This document shows positions 35,001 through 44,129 of a stretch of DNA of 64,000 bases, in pieces. The notes beneath the pieces were generated by a model. The model was not told where the DNA came from, did not search any database, and saw only the letters and a program-made list of their open reading frames with translations. The translations under genes and the position numbers were made by a program. Position 1 is the stretch's first letter, and every line of letters starts with the position of its first letter. This DNA is from Methylomicrobium sp. wino1 (GTDB taxonomy: Bacteria; Pseudomonadota; Gammaproteobacteria; Methylococcales; Methylomonadaceae), in contig NZ_CP024202.1 of the NCBI RefSeq assembly GCF_003932755.1, forward strand, positions 1,054,001 to 1,118,000. Direction: 5' to 3'.

Positions 35001-38000
35001 CTACGACTGTACCGGATCGAACAATGCGGTTAAATCCTCCGCAGTCAAATTAAAACCTTGCTCGTTGTTTTCCTGATAAACTCCGGACGCCAATGCACGC
35101 TTTTTTTCCTGCAAGGCAAGAATTTTCTCTTCGACCGTGTTTTCGGTAATCAACTTGTAAACGAATACCGGCTTGTCTTGGCCGATTCGATAAGCCCGAT
35201 CGGCGGCTTGGCTTTCCACTGCGGGATTCCACCAAGGGTCGTAAATAATCACGGTATCGGCTTCGGTAAGATTTAAGCCGACACCGCCCGCCTTGAGACT
35301 AATCAGGAATACGTCGACTGCGCCGCCAGTGAATAAATTAATCGCTTCGTCACGGTTTTTAGTCTGGCCGGTCAATTTACTATAAGCAATTTTCCGGGTT
35401 TTCAATTCGGCTTCGATGAGTGCGATCATCTTCGTGAATTGCGAGAATACCAAGATTTTTCGGCCTTCCTCAAGTAACTCGGGCAGCAATTCCATCAACA
35501 GATCCAGTTTAGCCGACTGTTTGACTTTTTGCGCCTCTTTCAAATTTAACGTTCTCGGGTCACAGCAGGTTTGGCGCAGTTTCAGCAAGGCATCCAATAT
35601 CGTAATGTGACTGCGGGCCAACCCTTTTTGCGCAATCGCATCGCGAACCTTTTTCTCCATGGTCAACCGAATGCTCTCGTATAAGGCAGCCTGTTTGGAG
35701 TCTAGCGGCACCGAACGGATCATTTCGGTTTTCGGCGGCAACTCCTTGGCAACCTCTTGCTTGGTCCGACGCAGTAAAAAAGGTTCGAGTCGGCGCGACA
35801 AGCGCTTGCGTTGTTCATAGTCGCCGTGCGTTTCGATCGGCGTACGATAGATACGCTTGAAAAAAGCGCTGTCGCCGAGAAAGCCCGGCATCAAGAAATC
35901 GAATTGCGCCCATAATTCGCCCAAGTGATTTTCCAGCGGCGTGCCGGTCAAACATAATCGATGATTCGCATTGATTCTTCTGACGATGGCCGATGCTTTG
36001 GCCTTTGGGTTTTTGATAATTTGCGCCTCGTCGAGAATTAAATAATGATAATCGGGCTCGGTCAGCGCCTCCTCGTCGCGCGGCAGCAAAGGATAGGTCG
36101 TCAGTACGATATCGAAATCGTTGATTTTATGAAAATGCTGTTTTCGATCGACGCCTTGTAGTATTAAGACTCTCAAATTCGGTGTAAAGCGCTCGGCCTC
36201 TCGCCGCCAATTGCCCATCAGACTGGTTGGGGCAATGATTAGGCAGGGAGCAGTCAAACGTCCCTGCTCTTTTTCCATTTGAATATGCGCTAGCGTTTGA
36301 ATGGTTTTACCGAGCCCCATATCGTCGGCTAAAATTCCCGCGAATTGATATTCGCGTAAAAATTGTAGCCAGTTGAGCCCCAATTGTTGATAGTCGCGCA
36401 ATTGCGCATTCAAGCCTTCGGGCGGCACAACGTTGGCGATACCTTTGAAATCCCGTAACTTCTTAGCGACTTCGCGAAGCGCCTTACCGCCTTTTAGGCT
36501 GAAAAGGCCGTAACTGTGCGTTTCCAAATCGGCTAATGCGACCGAATTGAAACGTGATAGGGTCAATACGCCCTGGTCACTGTAAGTACCGGAATCGAAT
36601 AACTCGAACAAGATATCCAAAAACGGCTTGATACGCTCCGACGGAATGTTTAAGTATTGATGCTCGCCCATCGGAATGCTCAGCATTTCGGGTAATTGGT
36701 CCCCTTTAAAATTTTCCAAGACCGGCATGATCAAAGGCAAAAGCGGTAACGACTGACCATCCACGTTAATATTAAAACGCATTTCAAACCAATCGTTACC
36801 GCTTTCGTCGATTTCAGCATTCCAAGTATCGGCTTCCTGGAATTTCATCAAAAAGCTATCGTTAATTTCAATCAACCAACCGGCTTGTTCCAGTTCGGGA
36901 ACGCTGTTTTGCACGAATGTGCCCCATCGAACCGCCCCATTCGCGTCCGAGGGTTCCGCCTGCGCCGTCATGACGAATTCCGTGTTGCCGGGCCAATCCA
37001 TCGATCGGAAGCCTTGGGCGGTTAAGCGTTGAATCGCCTCGGATTCGGCAGCCTGATCGCGTGCGATACGCAATAAGCCTTGTTCGGTTTTAATCACTTC
37101 CCAAACTTGGCGTTCCGATTCGGCTGAAGCATTATCCGTTTTCGAATAAAAACTGTTCGCCTTGTTTCTTTCGAGTGGATGCGCCGCAAAAATATGGCCG
37201 GAATAATCGAAACCGACCGTCATTGCATGGACATAATTCGACGTCGTAAATTGCGTGCCGAACAATGTCAGTTTCGGGCGGGGCTTTTGACCCCGCAGTT
37301 CAACGATTTCAATCCTGCGCGGCGGCGGTAAAGGTAATTCGGGATGCTGAAGCGTTAAACGCTCGCTAAACTCTTCGGCGGCTTCGGCGGGAATACGCGG
37401 AATCGTCAGAATTTTTTGCAATTGTTGAAAATCGATTCCATGTACATTCAAAGGCCCGATTAAACCGTTTGCCGGCTCCAGATACATTGGCGGTTCGGTC
37501 AAGATTAAAATAGCGTCATGTTCGATGGTCAATACCAACTGAAAATCGCCATTATCCTGCATGAGCCATTCGAAATTTAAATCGCGTAATTCGCCGTTCC
37601 TTATCGCCGGTTCATCCAATGATTGATAAAACAAACGTTCGGTTTTAACGGCTTGCGTCAGAACCAAATAACCGGTCGCACCGTTAATGATCGGTACCCC
37701 TTCATAAGTACTTGGTAAAGCGGTGATTAAACGAATAAGTTCTTCGTCGCCTTCTTGAAAATAAGTGTTTGAAGCATACCCATAGCGCAGATTATTGACT
37801 GTAGTTTTACGGCCCTTCGATAAGCCGCCGGTTTTCTTTTCACGGGTAATCGTCAAATCGAGATTGAACTCCCCTTTTTTCGAGGCCGGCAGCAGGGTAT
37901 AGGCAAGAAAATCTTGATAAGGCGATTTGGCGGATGTTTGTTTGTTAAGTGTTTCGAGCCACCCCAGCCAACTTGAAGCATGGCTAGTGGTTTTTATCGG

Positions 38001-38318
38001 CATGTCAGTCATGTCATTGCGGTACTTAAGGCAAACCGCCGCGACATGCTTACAGTTAAAATGCATCGGACAGGAACAATAACCGACGATTTCAACATTA
38101 TTGAATTTGTCGTTCCAGGTAACTTCTATATTTTGTCGATAATGGTTGTTACCACTCCCTTTGACCGTAGATTTCAATTGGACATGCCGGTCACTCTCTT
38201 CGGTAATGTTCATTTTCGATACCATGCCGCTTTGGTAATAGCTGAGCCCGCGCGTATAAGCGGAGTCGCCGCATTCATAACGGATATCGGAGCTTAAAAT
38301 CTTCTTTTGATCGGTCAT
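35001..38318 (-). CDS. SWIM zinc-finger SNF2-family ATPase/helicase
   Basis: The 1105-residue protein has an N-terminal SWIM zinc finger (C81, C83, C89, H91 in CSCPMHFNCKH), a long middle region and a C-terminal SNF2 ATPase. Motif I is DDMGLGKTIQT, motif II is DEAQ within LILDEAQIIKNPKAK, motif III is LTGTPLENHLGELW, and motifs V/VI are LKAGGVGLNLTEADTVIIYDPWWNPAVESQA and DRAYRIGQ. SWIM-SNF2 proteins bind nucleic acid and may remodel or displace bound proteins. It resembles the bacterial HepA/RapA-like superfamily but not RapA itself. It has the usual full length. It may belong to DNA repair or transcription recycling; it is not linked to a phage-defence cluster here. Confidence 0.88.
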   Translation of the reverse strand: MTDQKKILSSDIRYECGDSAYTRGLSYYQSGMVSKMNITEESDRHVQLKSTVKGSGNNHYRQNIEVTWNDKFNNVEIVGYCSCPMHFNCKHVAAVCLKYRNDMTDMPIKTTSHASSWLGWLETLNKQTSAKSPYQDFLAYTLLPASKKGEFNLDLTITREKKTGGLSKGRKTTVNNLRYGYASNTYFQEGDEELIRLITALPSTYEGVPIINGATGYLVLTQAVKTERLFYQSLDEPAIRNGELRDLNFEWLMQDNGDFQLVLTIEHDAILILTEPPMYLEPANGLIGPLNVHGIDFQQLQKILTIPRIPAEAAEEFSERLTLQHPELPLPPPRRIEIVELRGQKPRPKLTLFGTQFTTSNYVHAMTVGFDYSGHIFAAHPLERNKANSFYSKTDNASAESERQVWEVIKTEQGLLRIARDQAAESEAIQRLTAQGFRSMDWPGNTEFVMTAQAEPSDANGAVRWGTFVQNSVPELEQAGWLIEINDSFLMKFQEADTWNAEIDESGNDWFEMRFNINVDGQSLPLLPLIMPVLENFKGDQLPEMLSIPMGEHQYLNIPSERIKPFLDILFELFDSGTYSDQGVLTLSRFNSVALADLETHSYGLFSLKGGKALREVAKKLRDFKGIANVVPPEGLNAQLRDYQQLGLNWLQFLREYQFAGILADDMGLGKTIQTLAHIQMEKEQGRLTAPCLIIAPTSLMGNWRREAERFTPNLRVLILQGVDRKQHFHKINDFDIVLTTYPLLPRDEEALTEPDYHYLILDEAQIIKNPKAKASAIVRRINANHRLCLTGTPLENHLGELWAQFDFLMPGFLGDSAFFKRIYRTPIETHGDYEQRKRLSRRLEPFLLRRTKQEVAKELPPKTEMIRSVPLDSKQAALYESIRLTMEKKVRDAIAQKGLARSHITILDALLKLRQTCCDPRTLNLKEAQKVKQSAKLDLLMELLPELLEEGRKILVFSQFTKMIALIEAELKTRKIAYSKLTGQTKNRDEAINLFTGGAVDVFLISLKAGGVGLNLTEADTVIIYDPWWNPAVESQAADRAYRIGQDKPVFVYKLITENTVEEKILALQEKKRALASGVYQENNEQGFNLTAEDLTALFDPVQS

Positions 38319-38422
38319 TGCTACGTCTAAATAAAGTCGGCAAACCGGTTATTATATACTTTGCGCGAAACAATGCCGATGCGCGGTTTTATTTTTGACG
38401 TTATAACGAAATGACTTTTTTC

Positions 38423-38555
38423 GTAAGTATTCAGACCCCGTTGGCAAATTACCGCAATGTTGGCTTTCCCCTTTGAAAAAGGGGGATTGAGGGGGATTTA
38501 TTTAAACAATCTCCCCTAGCCCCTCTTTTTCAAAGAGGGGGGACTGAATACTTAC
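38423..38555. repeat. 133-bp inverted-repeat element J
   Basis: GTAAGTATTCAG at 38423-38434 and its inverse CTGAATACTTAC at 38544-38555 form 12-bp ends. Inside, CCCCTTTGAAAAAGGGG and CCCCTCTTTTTCAAAGAGGGG form nested stems. It ends 2 bp before the stop codon of the DUF3047 gene and may serve as its terminator. Confidence 0.7.
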
Positions 38556-38557
38556 AA

Positions 38558-39229
38558 TCAATCCCGTGAGAAATAGATGTCACCGTAATAAGCCTCGGCG
38601 CTTCCCCCGGCATTATCGGTATCGGTCATCAATGCCACGGCATCGATGTAGCGAATACGTTCGCCGAATTGCGCTTCCAAATCGCGCAATACATTACGTT
38701 TTTCCTGATACCAAGTAGCGGTTTGATCGTCAGCCGAACGCAAAGCGATCATCATCGCATTTCGACCGGCAAAAGCATTCGGCCAGACCATGCCTTTCGG
38801 CGAATTCCCGGCCCAAACATAATTGATCGCCTGCGTTCGCCAAAATGCCCAGCCGCCGCTAACCACCACATAGACACGGGCCGCATAATCGTCGCCGGAC
38901 TTACTTTGCTCATCGATCTTTCCTAAACGGTTTTCGATGCGCCAGCGCCAATTCAAATAAGGCGTTTTTTGAAGATCGATACGCTGCTCTTTAAATAAAC
39001 CGGACGCAGCCTGATCGCTCTTCGCTCTTAATACGCGAACATCATCTAAAAACTCGATCGTATAAAGCGTAGTGCCTTTAAACGATTTAGGTTTCCAGCC
39101 GGCAAGGTTGCCGGAGGAGAATTCACCGACCACTAGCCGGTTTGTATCGGCAGAAACCGAGCCAAATCCCGAGAGTGTAGCGATTAACAAGCAACGGATA
39201 AAAAACAAACTCAGAAATGATGAATGCAA
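38558..39229 (-). CDS. DUF3047 family exported protein
   Basis: The 223-residue product has a signal peptide (ending VSA, about residue 27). The body has LVVGEFSSGNLAGWKPKSFKGTTLYTIE, the aromatic strand PYLNWRWRIENRL, GDDYAARVYVVVSGG and AINYVWAGNSPKGMVWPNAFA, and ends IDAVALMTDTDNAGGSAEAYYGDIYF. These are the marks of DUF3047, a periplasmic beta-sandwich family of unknown function. It is followed by element J and then the helicase gene, on the same strand. Confidence 0.85.
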   Translation of the reverse strand: MHSSFLSLFFIRCLLIATLSGFGSVSADTNRLVVGEFSSGNLAGWKPKSFKGTTLYTIEFLDDVRVLRAKSDQAASGLFKEQRIDLQKTPYLNWRWRIENRLGKIDEQSKSGDDYAARVYVVVSGGWAFWRTQAINYVWAGNSPKGMVWPNAFAGRNAMMIALRSADDQTATWYQEKRNVLRDLEAQFGERIRYIDAVALMTDTDNAGGSAEAYYGDIYFSRD

Positions 39230-39464
39230 AACGAGCTCCTCAAGGGATAATATTTAATTTAAATGTATCTCGAAACCAAGTAATGCAAAACAGGAGAACA
39301 TTCCACATTGCGAAGTTGCAACGGATCGCCGTTTCATCTATTTTCTTGCAAGCATATCGGATTAAAAAAGGACAGTTCCATTTGAATCGATACGCAAGTA
39401 AAAAAATACTGGCGAATGCCGTCCAGCATAAGGTACAATGCGCAGCTCTACGACATCCTCAAAT
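39230..39464. other. Intergenic before tRNA-Leu
   Basis: No gene is visible. Upstream of the tRNA, TTGAATCGATACGC near 39381 and a TACAAT-like sequence near 39434 may form its promoter, but the spacing is too long to be sure. Confidence 0.3.
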
Positions 39465-39551
39465 GCCTGGGTGGCGAAATTGGTAGACGCAAGGGACTTA
39501 AAATCCCTCGGTGGCAACACCGTGCCGGTTCGATTCCGGCCCCAGGCACCA
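39465..39551 (+). tRNA. tRNA-Leu (anticodon UAA)
   Basis: The acceptor arms GCCTGGG and CCCAGGC pair fully, and discriminator A with CCA is encoded (39548-39551). The anticodon stem AGGGA/TCCCT encloses CTTAAAA, giving anticodon TAA at 39499-39501. A long variable arm (CGGTGGCAACACCG) and the T arm with GGTTCGATTCC are present, as expected for a class II leucine tRNA of 87 bases. Confidence 0.97.
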
Positions 39552-39580
39552 TCGTTATGGTCCCGAACCCGTTTTTCATA

Positions 39581-39616
39581 AAGCCCGCAAGTTTCCTAGC
39601 TTAGCGGGCTTTTTTG
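39581..39616 (+). terminator. Rho-independent terminator after tRNA-Leu
   Basis: AAGCCCGC at 39581-39588 pairs with GCGGGCTT at 39604-39611, followed by TTTTT. Confidence 0.88.
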
Positions 39617-39708
39617 TGATGCATGAAATGCCGCAATTTTTGGTATCCCGTTACTTTAGGCGGCACAAATGACGGTAAAAGCAAAGATCGGACGCTTCAG
39701 TCCTTCAA

Positions 39709-39884
39709 CCTAAAAAGAGCAGTTAAGTGACTTCAAGAATTGTTGAAGCCCAATAAAATCAACTTCTACAGAGATTTAAATCCAACTGCGGAGCAGTTAC
39801 TTTTGGGTGAATTTTCGAGGTTGTTTTTGTTTAACCAGGGCAGTTACTTACATAATTTTTTCTTGATCAACTGCTCTTTTTAGG
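39709..39884. mobile_element. MITE-like element C4, 176 bp, TSD TTCAA
   Basis: Both ends are CCTAAAAAGAGCAGTT in inverse orientation, without a mismatch in 16 bases. TTCAA flanks it at 39704-39708 and 39885-39889. Its interior differs from C1-C3, so it is a related subfamily. The remaining gap up to 40020 shows nothing else but the AGGGAG site of the next gene. Confidence 0.78.
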
Positions 39885-40020
39885 TTCAATTCAATAGATC
39901 GCGGATTCAACGAAGACAAATTGTTAGAATAAGCGTAATCGGTCTCATGCGGAAGCAGCATCACCAATACTGACGACCGCGATCAACCGAAAACAATAGC
40001 ATATTAAAAGGGAGCCGCTC

Positions 40021-41034
40021 ATGGCTTTAGTCTCATTACGACAACTGCTGGATTACGCCGCCGAACAGGGCTTCGGCATTCCCGCATTCAACGTTAGCAA
40101 CATGGAGCAGGTCCAGGCCATCATGCAAGCGGCCGATGCCTGTGACAGCCCCGTGATCATGCAAGGCTCGGCAGGTGCTAATCGTTATGCCGGCGAAGTG
40201 TTCTTACGCCATTTGACTCTCGCCGCCGTCGAACAATACCCGCATATTCCGGTCGTCATGCATCGGGATCATGCTCCCTCTCCGGACATCTGCGCACAGG
40301 CGATTCAATCGGGCTTCAGCTCGGTGATGATGGACGGATCGTTGTTGGAAGACATGAAGACGCCGGCCTATTTCGAATATAACGTCGACGTGACACGCAC
40401 CGTCGTCAAGATGGCGCATGCCTGCGGCGTGTCGGTTGAAGGCGAAATCGGCTGCCTGGGTTCGTTGGAAAACAAAACCGGGCAGGCGACGAATCGCTTA
40501 TTGACCGACCCCGACGAAGCGGTCGAATTCGTCGAACAAACGCAAGTCGATGCGTTGGCGGTAGCCATCGGCACCAGTCATGGTGCCTATAAATTCAGCA
40601 AACCGCCGACCGGCGAGGTTTTGGTGATCAGCCGTTTGCGAGAATTGCAGCAGCGCTTGCCGAATACCCACTTCGTCATGCACGGTTCGAGTTCGGTGCC
40701 GCAAGACTGGCTGAGAGTCATCAACGAATACGGCGGCGACATCCCGCAGACCTATGGCGTGCCGGTCGATGAAATCGTCGAAGGCATAAAATACGGTGTC
40801 CGCAAGATCAATATCGACACCGACCTGCGCATGGCCTCCACGGGCGCGATTCGCCGCTATATCGCCGATCCGGCCAACGCGTCGGAGCTGGATGCACGCA
40901 AGATCTATCAGGCGGCTAGGGATGCAATGCAAGCGCTCTGCCAATCGCGCTACGAAGCGTTCGGCTCGGCCGGGCATGCGAGTAAAATCAAAGCGGTGCC
41001 ATTGCGTGATATGGCGAAGCGCTATCAAGGGTAA
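40021..41034 (+). CDS. fba: Fructose-bisphosphate aldolase, class II, Calvin-cycle subtype
   Basis: The 337-residue product is a zinc aldolase of the TIGR01521-like subgroup, slightly shorter than most of it. [66 protein letters not shown] and [14 protein letters not shown] give the substrate and metal sites. The zinc-site segment reads MHRDHAPSP, while the subgroup as I recall it mostly has HQDHG, so this is a variant. AGGGAG precedes the ATG. It may serve Calvin-cycle or sedoheptulose bisphosphate chemistry; a first class II enzyme is at 3029. A broken copy of its 3' end is found after cysI. Confidence 0.92.
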   Translation: MALVSLRQLLDYAAEQGFGIPAFNVSNMEQVQAIMQAADACDSPVIMQGSAGANRYAGEVFLRHLTLAAVEQYPHIPVVMHRDHAPSPDICAQAIQSGFSSVMMDGSLLEDMKTPAYFEYNVDVTRTVVKMAHACGVSVEGEIGCLGSLENKTGQATNRLLTDPDEAVEFVEQTQVDALAVAIGTSHGAYKFSKPPTGEVLVISRLRELQQRLPNTHFVMHGSSSVPQDWLRVINEYGGDIPQTYGVPVDEIVEGIKYGVRKINIDTDLRMASTGAIRRYIADPANASELDARKIYQAARDAMQALCQSRYEAFGSAGHASKIKAVPLRDMAKRYQG

Positions 41035-41479
41035 GAACATATCGAGCGAAAGAGGTTAAGGATACGGTAAAAAATAACTTCCCTAAATGGTACTCACGCC
41101 TTGCGCACATCCTCGTTCCCATGCTCTGCGCTCATCGTTATACATAAGTCAAAAATTACTCTTTTACAATCTTAGCCAATGAGACCTCGATAGCATTTAT
41201 TGTCACTTAACAATCTTGACTTTCCCTCACCTAGCGTTAGGTGAGGGACGACCAGGGGATTGCTCCCACAAAGGGTGACAAGCGCTGTGGGAGCGACGCC
41301 TACGTCGCGACTATCGAAGCCGCTATCGCTCAAACACCAATAGCCTTTTCGGACGACACGGCAATCTAGCGATTGGTCGCTACGTTTTGCACAAGCAGGT
41401 ATATTTATACTTGTGTATAACGGCGAGTGCTCTGCGTGGGAACGAGCGTTTTGTGGGGATACATTAGGGTCAGGTTGAA
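41035..41479. repeat. Intergenic with family D repeat and half an E palindrome
   Basis: TGTGGGAGCGACGCCTACG at about 41284 belongs to family D, and CACCTAGCGTTAGGTGA near 41228 is a hairpin seen also at 59795. GGGTCAGGTTGAATTAA at 41467-41483 is half of an E palindrome at the end of the next gene. No gene is called. Confidence 0.6.
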
Positions 41480-41872
41480 TTAAGTTTTTTTGCTGATGCG
41501 TCGTTTTCCGGTCAACAGCAGACGATAATAGGCGAATAGGCGGTAAGCGCATTCCATCAGCGGCAAGAGTCCAGGAAGCGTTTCGACCAAGACAGCCAAC
41601 CGGCGATAATAGGGCAAACGCTTCCACAGAACCAAGAATGCACGCGCCCCGGTTTGCAACTGCCTGTTTTCGTCGATGACATGGATACGGTCCATCGCCT
41701 GTTTATAACTGATTCCGGCGCTATCGAGAGCTGCCTGGTCGCGGACTATATCAACCCATTCAATCGCGCCGTCTCGATCGAGTCTTTTCATCGCCTTAAC
41801 TTCGGCTTTGCATATAGGGCAGTCGCCATCATGGAAACATCTGACTTTCGTTGAGAATTGTGGTGTCGTCAT
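41480..41872 (-). CDS. DCC-family thiol protein (DUF393)
   Basis: The 130-residue protein starts VRCFHDGDCPICKAEVKAMKRLD, the DxxCxxC motif of the DCC (DUF393) family. The following IEWVDIVRD, then GARAFLVLWKRLPYYRRLAVLVETLPGLLPLMECAYRLFAYYR, is the usual order. These are thioredoxin-like proteins of unknown partner. It is between fba and cysJI on the opposite strand. Its last codons lie beside an E half-palindrome, so the C-terminus may have been altered by the repeat. Confidence 0.85.
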   Translation of the reverse strand: MTTPQFSTKVRCFHDGDCPICKAEVKAMKRLDRDGAIEWVDIVRDQAALDSAGISYKQAMDRIHVIDENRQLQTGARAFLVLWKRLPYYRRLAVLVETLPGLLPLMECAYRLFAYYRLLLTGKRRISKKT

Positions 41873-41987
41873 TATTTGTCCCGAGAAATCGCCAAACCTT
41901 GTTTCATCTATACCACGACGGCCAATAAATCAAAGCTAATTATACCGATCGGAAGCTGGATTAATGTCCTCAACGGACGGAAACTAT

Positions 41988-42161
41988 TCCCTTTTCATCG
42001 AAAAACCGTCTAAGAATAAAAGGTATGGGATCTGTCTATCGAGGACCGCCGTGAACCCCTCCATGGGGCTTGACGGCAGCGATACCTGCTGCCGACATCC
42101 TCGCTAGCCACACCCCATGCCTTCATAAAGTTAGTCATTTTTTGAGTATAAAGGGAGTAGC
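41988..42161. repeat. Family A element, short form
   Basis: It has the same ends as 32597-32838 (TCCCTTTTCATCGAAAAAC and GAGTATAAAGGGAGTAG) but lacks the palindromic CCTAAATT arms, so the arms can be lost or gained as a unit. The rest of the gap to 42319 shows only AAGGA before cysJ. Confidence 0.72.
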
Positions 42162-42319
42162 TTTAATGATAATTGCTGAGTAAAATACTTGGTTATTAGC
42201 ATCCGACTTAAAACTGAATCTGTTCAATCAGGGCCAAATGTGGATAGATTTTTGTCGGTAGACATGGGACTTTTCAATAGTTAAAAACTATTCAGCCCTA
42301 CTGTATAAGGAAAATATTT

Positions 42320-44116
42320 ATGCGTGAAACCTTCCCCGAACAAACTCAAACGCCGTTGGACGAGGAACGTTATCGGTTGTTCCGACAGTTTTCATCCCTG
42401 CTGACGTCGGAACAAAAGGCCTGGGTAGCCGGTTATCTGACCGCGCAATTGTCATCGGCGGTAAGCATCGCCTCCCATGAGGCAACAGCCGACGAAATCA
42501 CCATTCTGGTCGGTTCGCAAACCGGCAACTGCGAAGAACTGGCCGAACAAGTCCATGACCTAGCCGCCGAGCGCGGTCTGCGAACCGTGATAAAGGACAT
42601 GGGCGATTATAAGGCGCCGCAACTGAAGACTGAAAAGTATTTGCTGGTAATCGTAAGCACCTATGGCGAAGGCGATCCTCCCGATAATGCCCGAGATCTC
42701 TATGACTTTTTGTTCAGCAAACGGGCGCCGTCATTAAAACACACCCAATTCTCCGTGCTGGCGTTGGGCGATACCAGTTATGAATTTTTCTGCAAGACCG
42801 GCGCCGATTTCGATCAACGCCTGGAAGAACTCGGTGCAACGCGGCTAATGGATCGGGTCGATTGCGATGTCGATTACGAGACGGCGGCAGAAGACTGGAT
42901 GACTTCGGTGCTGAACTTATTAAGCCAGCGCACGCTGAGTGTCTCTGAGGAAACGGGCCTGACCCCCGCCACGGCTAATACCGCCGCCCTATCTCCGTAT
43001 TCACGCAAAAATCCATTTCCGGCCGTGCTGTTGGATGACATCGTGTTGAACGGGCGCGGCTCGAACAAGGAAACCCACCACTATGAATTGTCGCTGGAGG
43101 GTTCCGGTTTAAGCTATGAACCCGGCGATGCCTTAGGTATCTATCCTAGCAATGCTCCGGAGCTAGTCGGAGAACTGCTCGAAATCCTGCATTTCAACGG
43201 GAATGACGCGGTCAGCAGCGACGGAAAAGATCGTTCATTGTATGAAGCCCTACTTTGCGACTATGAAATCACGACCTTGACCCGGCCGATGCTGCAAAAA
43301 TATGCCGCTCTAAACGGCAACCCCAAGTTGGAAGGTCTGTTTGACGAGGCGCATAAGCAAGACTTGGCCGACTACTTATATGGCCGCGAAATCATCGATT
43401 TGATCACCGATTTTCCCTGTGTCGATTTGAATCCGCAAGATTTCATCGATAGTCTGCGTAAATTGCCGCCGCGCCTTTATTCGATCGCCTCCAGCCTGAA
43501 ACAACATCCCGATGAAGTGCATTTGACCGTTGCAACGGTCCGCTATCAAAGTCACGGCCGCTGCCGTCATGGCGTCTGCTCGACCTTCCTGGCCGACCGT
43601 ATCGGCTCGGAAACTACGATACCGGTCTATGTCGATCACAACAAAAATTTCAAGTTGCCGAGCGACCCCAGTGCGCCGATCGTCATGATCGGTCCGGGTA
43701 CCGGTATCGCGCCGTTCCGCGCCTTCGTCGAGGAACGCGAGGCGGTTGGCGCCAACGGCAAGAATTGGCTGTTTTTCGGCGATCAGCATTTCATGACCGA
43801 TTTCCTCTATCAAAGCGAATGGCTGCGTTATCTAAAAAGCGGCTTGCTGACGCGAATGAACGTCGCCTTTTCCCGCGACCAGGCCGAGAAAGTCTATGTG
43901 CAACAGCGCATGCAGGAACACAGCCGCGATTTATACGCCTGGTTGCAGGAAGGCGCTTATCTTTATGTCTGCGGCGACGAAAAACACATGGCTCGCGACG
44001 TGCACGAGACCCTGCTGGGTCTGGTCGAACGTGAAGGCGGCATGAACCGCGATGCGGCGGAACACTATGTGAAAACCTTACAGAAAGAAAAACGCTATCA
44101 GCGTGATATTTATTAA
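42320..44116 (+). CDS. cysJ: Assimilatory sulfite reductase flavoprotein subunit
   Basis: The 598-residue subunit passes electrons from NADPH through FAD and FMN to CysI. The flavodoxin domain (about 63-200) has [19 protein letters not shown] and [12 protein letters not shown]. The FAD part contains RLYSIASS, and GVCSTFLAD binds FAD. The NADPH part has [14 protein letters not shown] and [13 protein letters not shown], and ends in the canonical YQRDIY. The length equals that of enterobacterial CysJ. AAGGA lies before the ATG. cysI follows after 13 bp. The two look richer in G+C than the surrounding genes, judged by eye. Confidence 0.96.
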   Translation: MRETFPEQTQTPLDEERYRLFRQFSSLLTSEQKAWVAGYLTAQLSSAVSIASHEATADEITILVGSQTGNCEELAEQVHDLAAERGLRTVIKDMGDYKAPQLKTEKYLLVIVSTYGEGDPPDNARDLYDFLFSKRAPSLKHTQFSVLALGDTSYEFFCKTGADFDQRLEELGATRLMDRVDCDVDYETAAEDWMTSVLNLLSQRTLSVSEETGLTPATANTAALSPYSRKNPFPAVLLDDIVLNGRGSNKETHHYELSLEGSGLSYEPGDALGIYPSNAPELVGELLEILHFNGNDAVSSDGKDRSLYEALLCDYEITTLTRPMLQKYAALNGNPKLEGLFDEAHKQDLADYLYGREIIDLITDFPCVDLNPQDFIDSLRKLPPRLYSIASSLKQHPDEVHLTVATVRYQSHGRCRHGVCSTFLADRIGSETTIPVYVDHNKNFKLPSDPSAPIVMIGPGTGIAPFRAFVEEREAVGANGKNWLFFGDQHFMTDFLYQSEWLRYLKSGLLTRMNVAFSRDQAEKVYVQQRMQEHSRDLYAWLQEGAYLYVCGDEKHMARDVHETLLGLVEREGGMNRDAAEHYVKTLQKEKRYQRDIY

Positions 44117-44129
44117 CGAGGATACAAAC

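Noticed and set aside
35001..38318. Helicase as part of a phage-defence island
   Set aside because: No nuclease, methylase or other defence partner is adjacent; neighbours are envelope genes.
41172..41627. 151-codon frame on the minus strand
   Set aside because: It overlaps the DCC protein in another frame and continues into D repeats.
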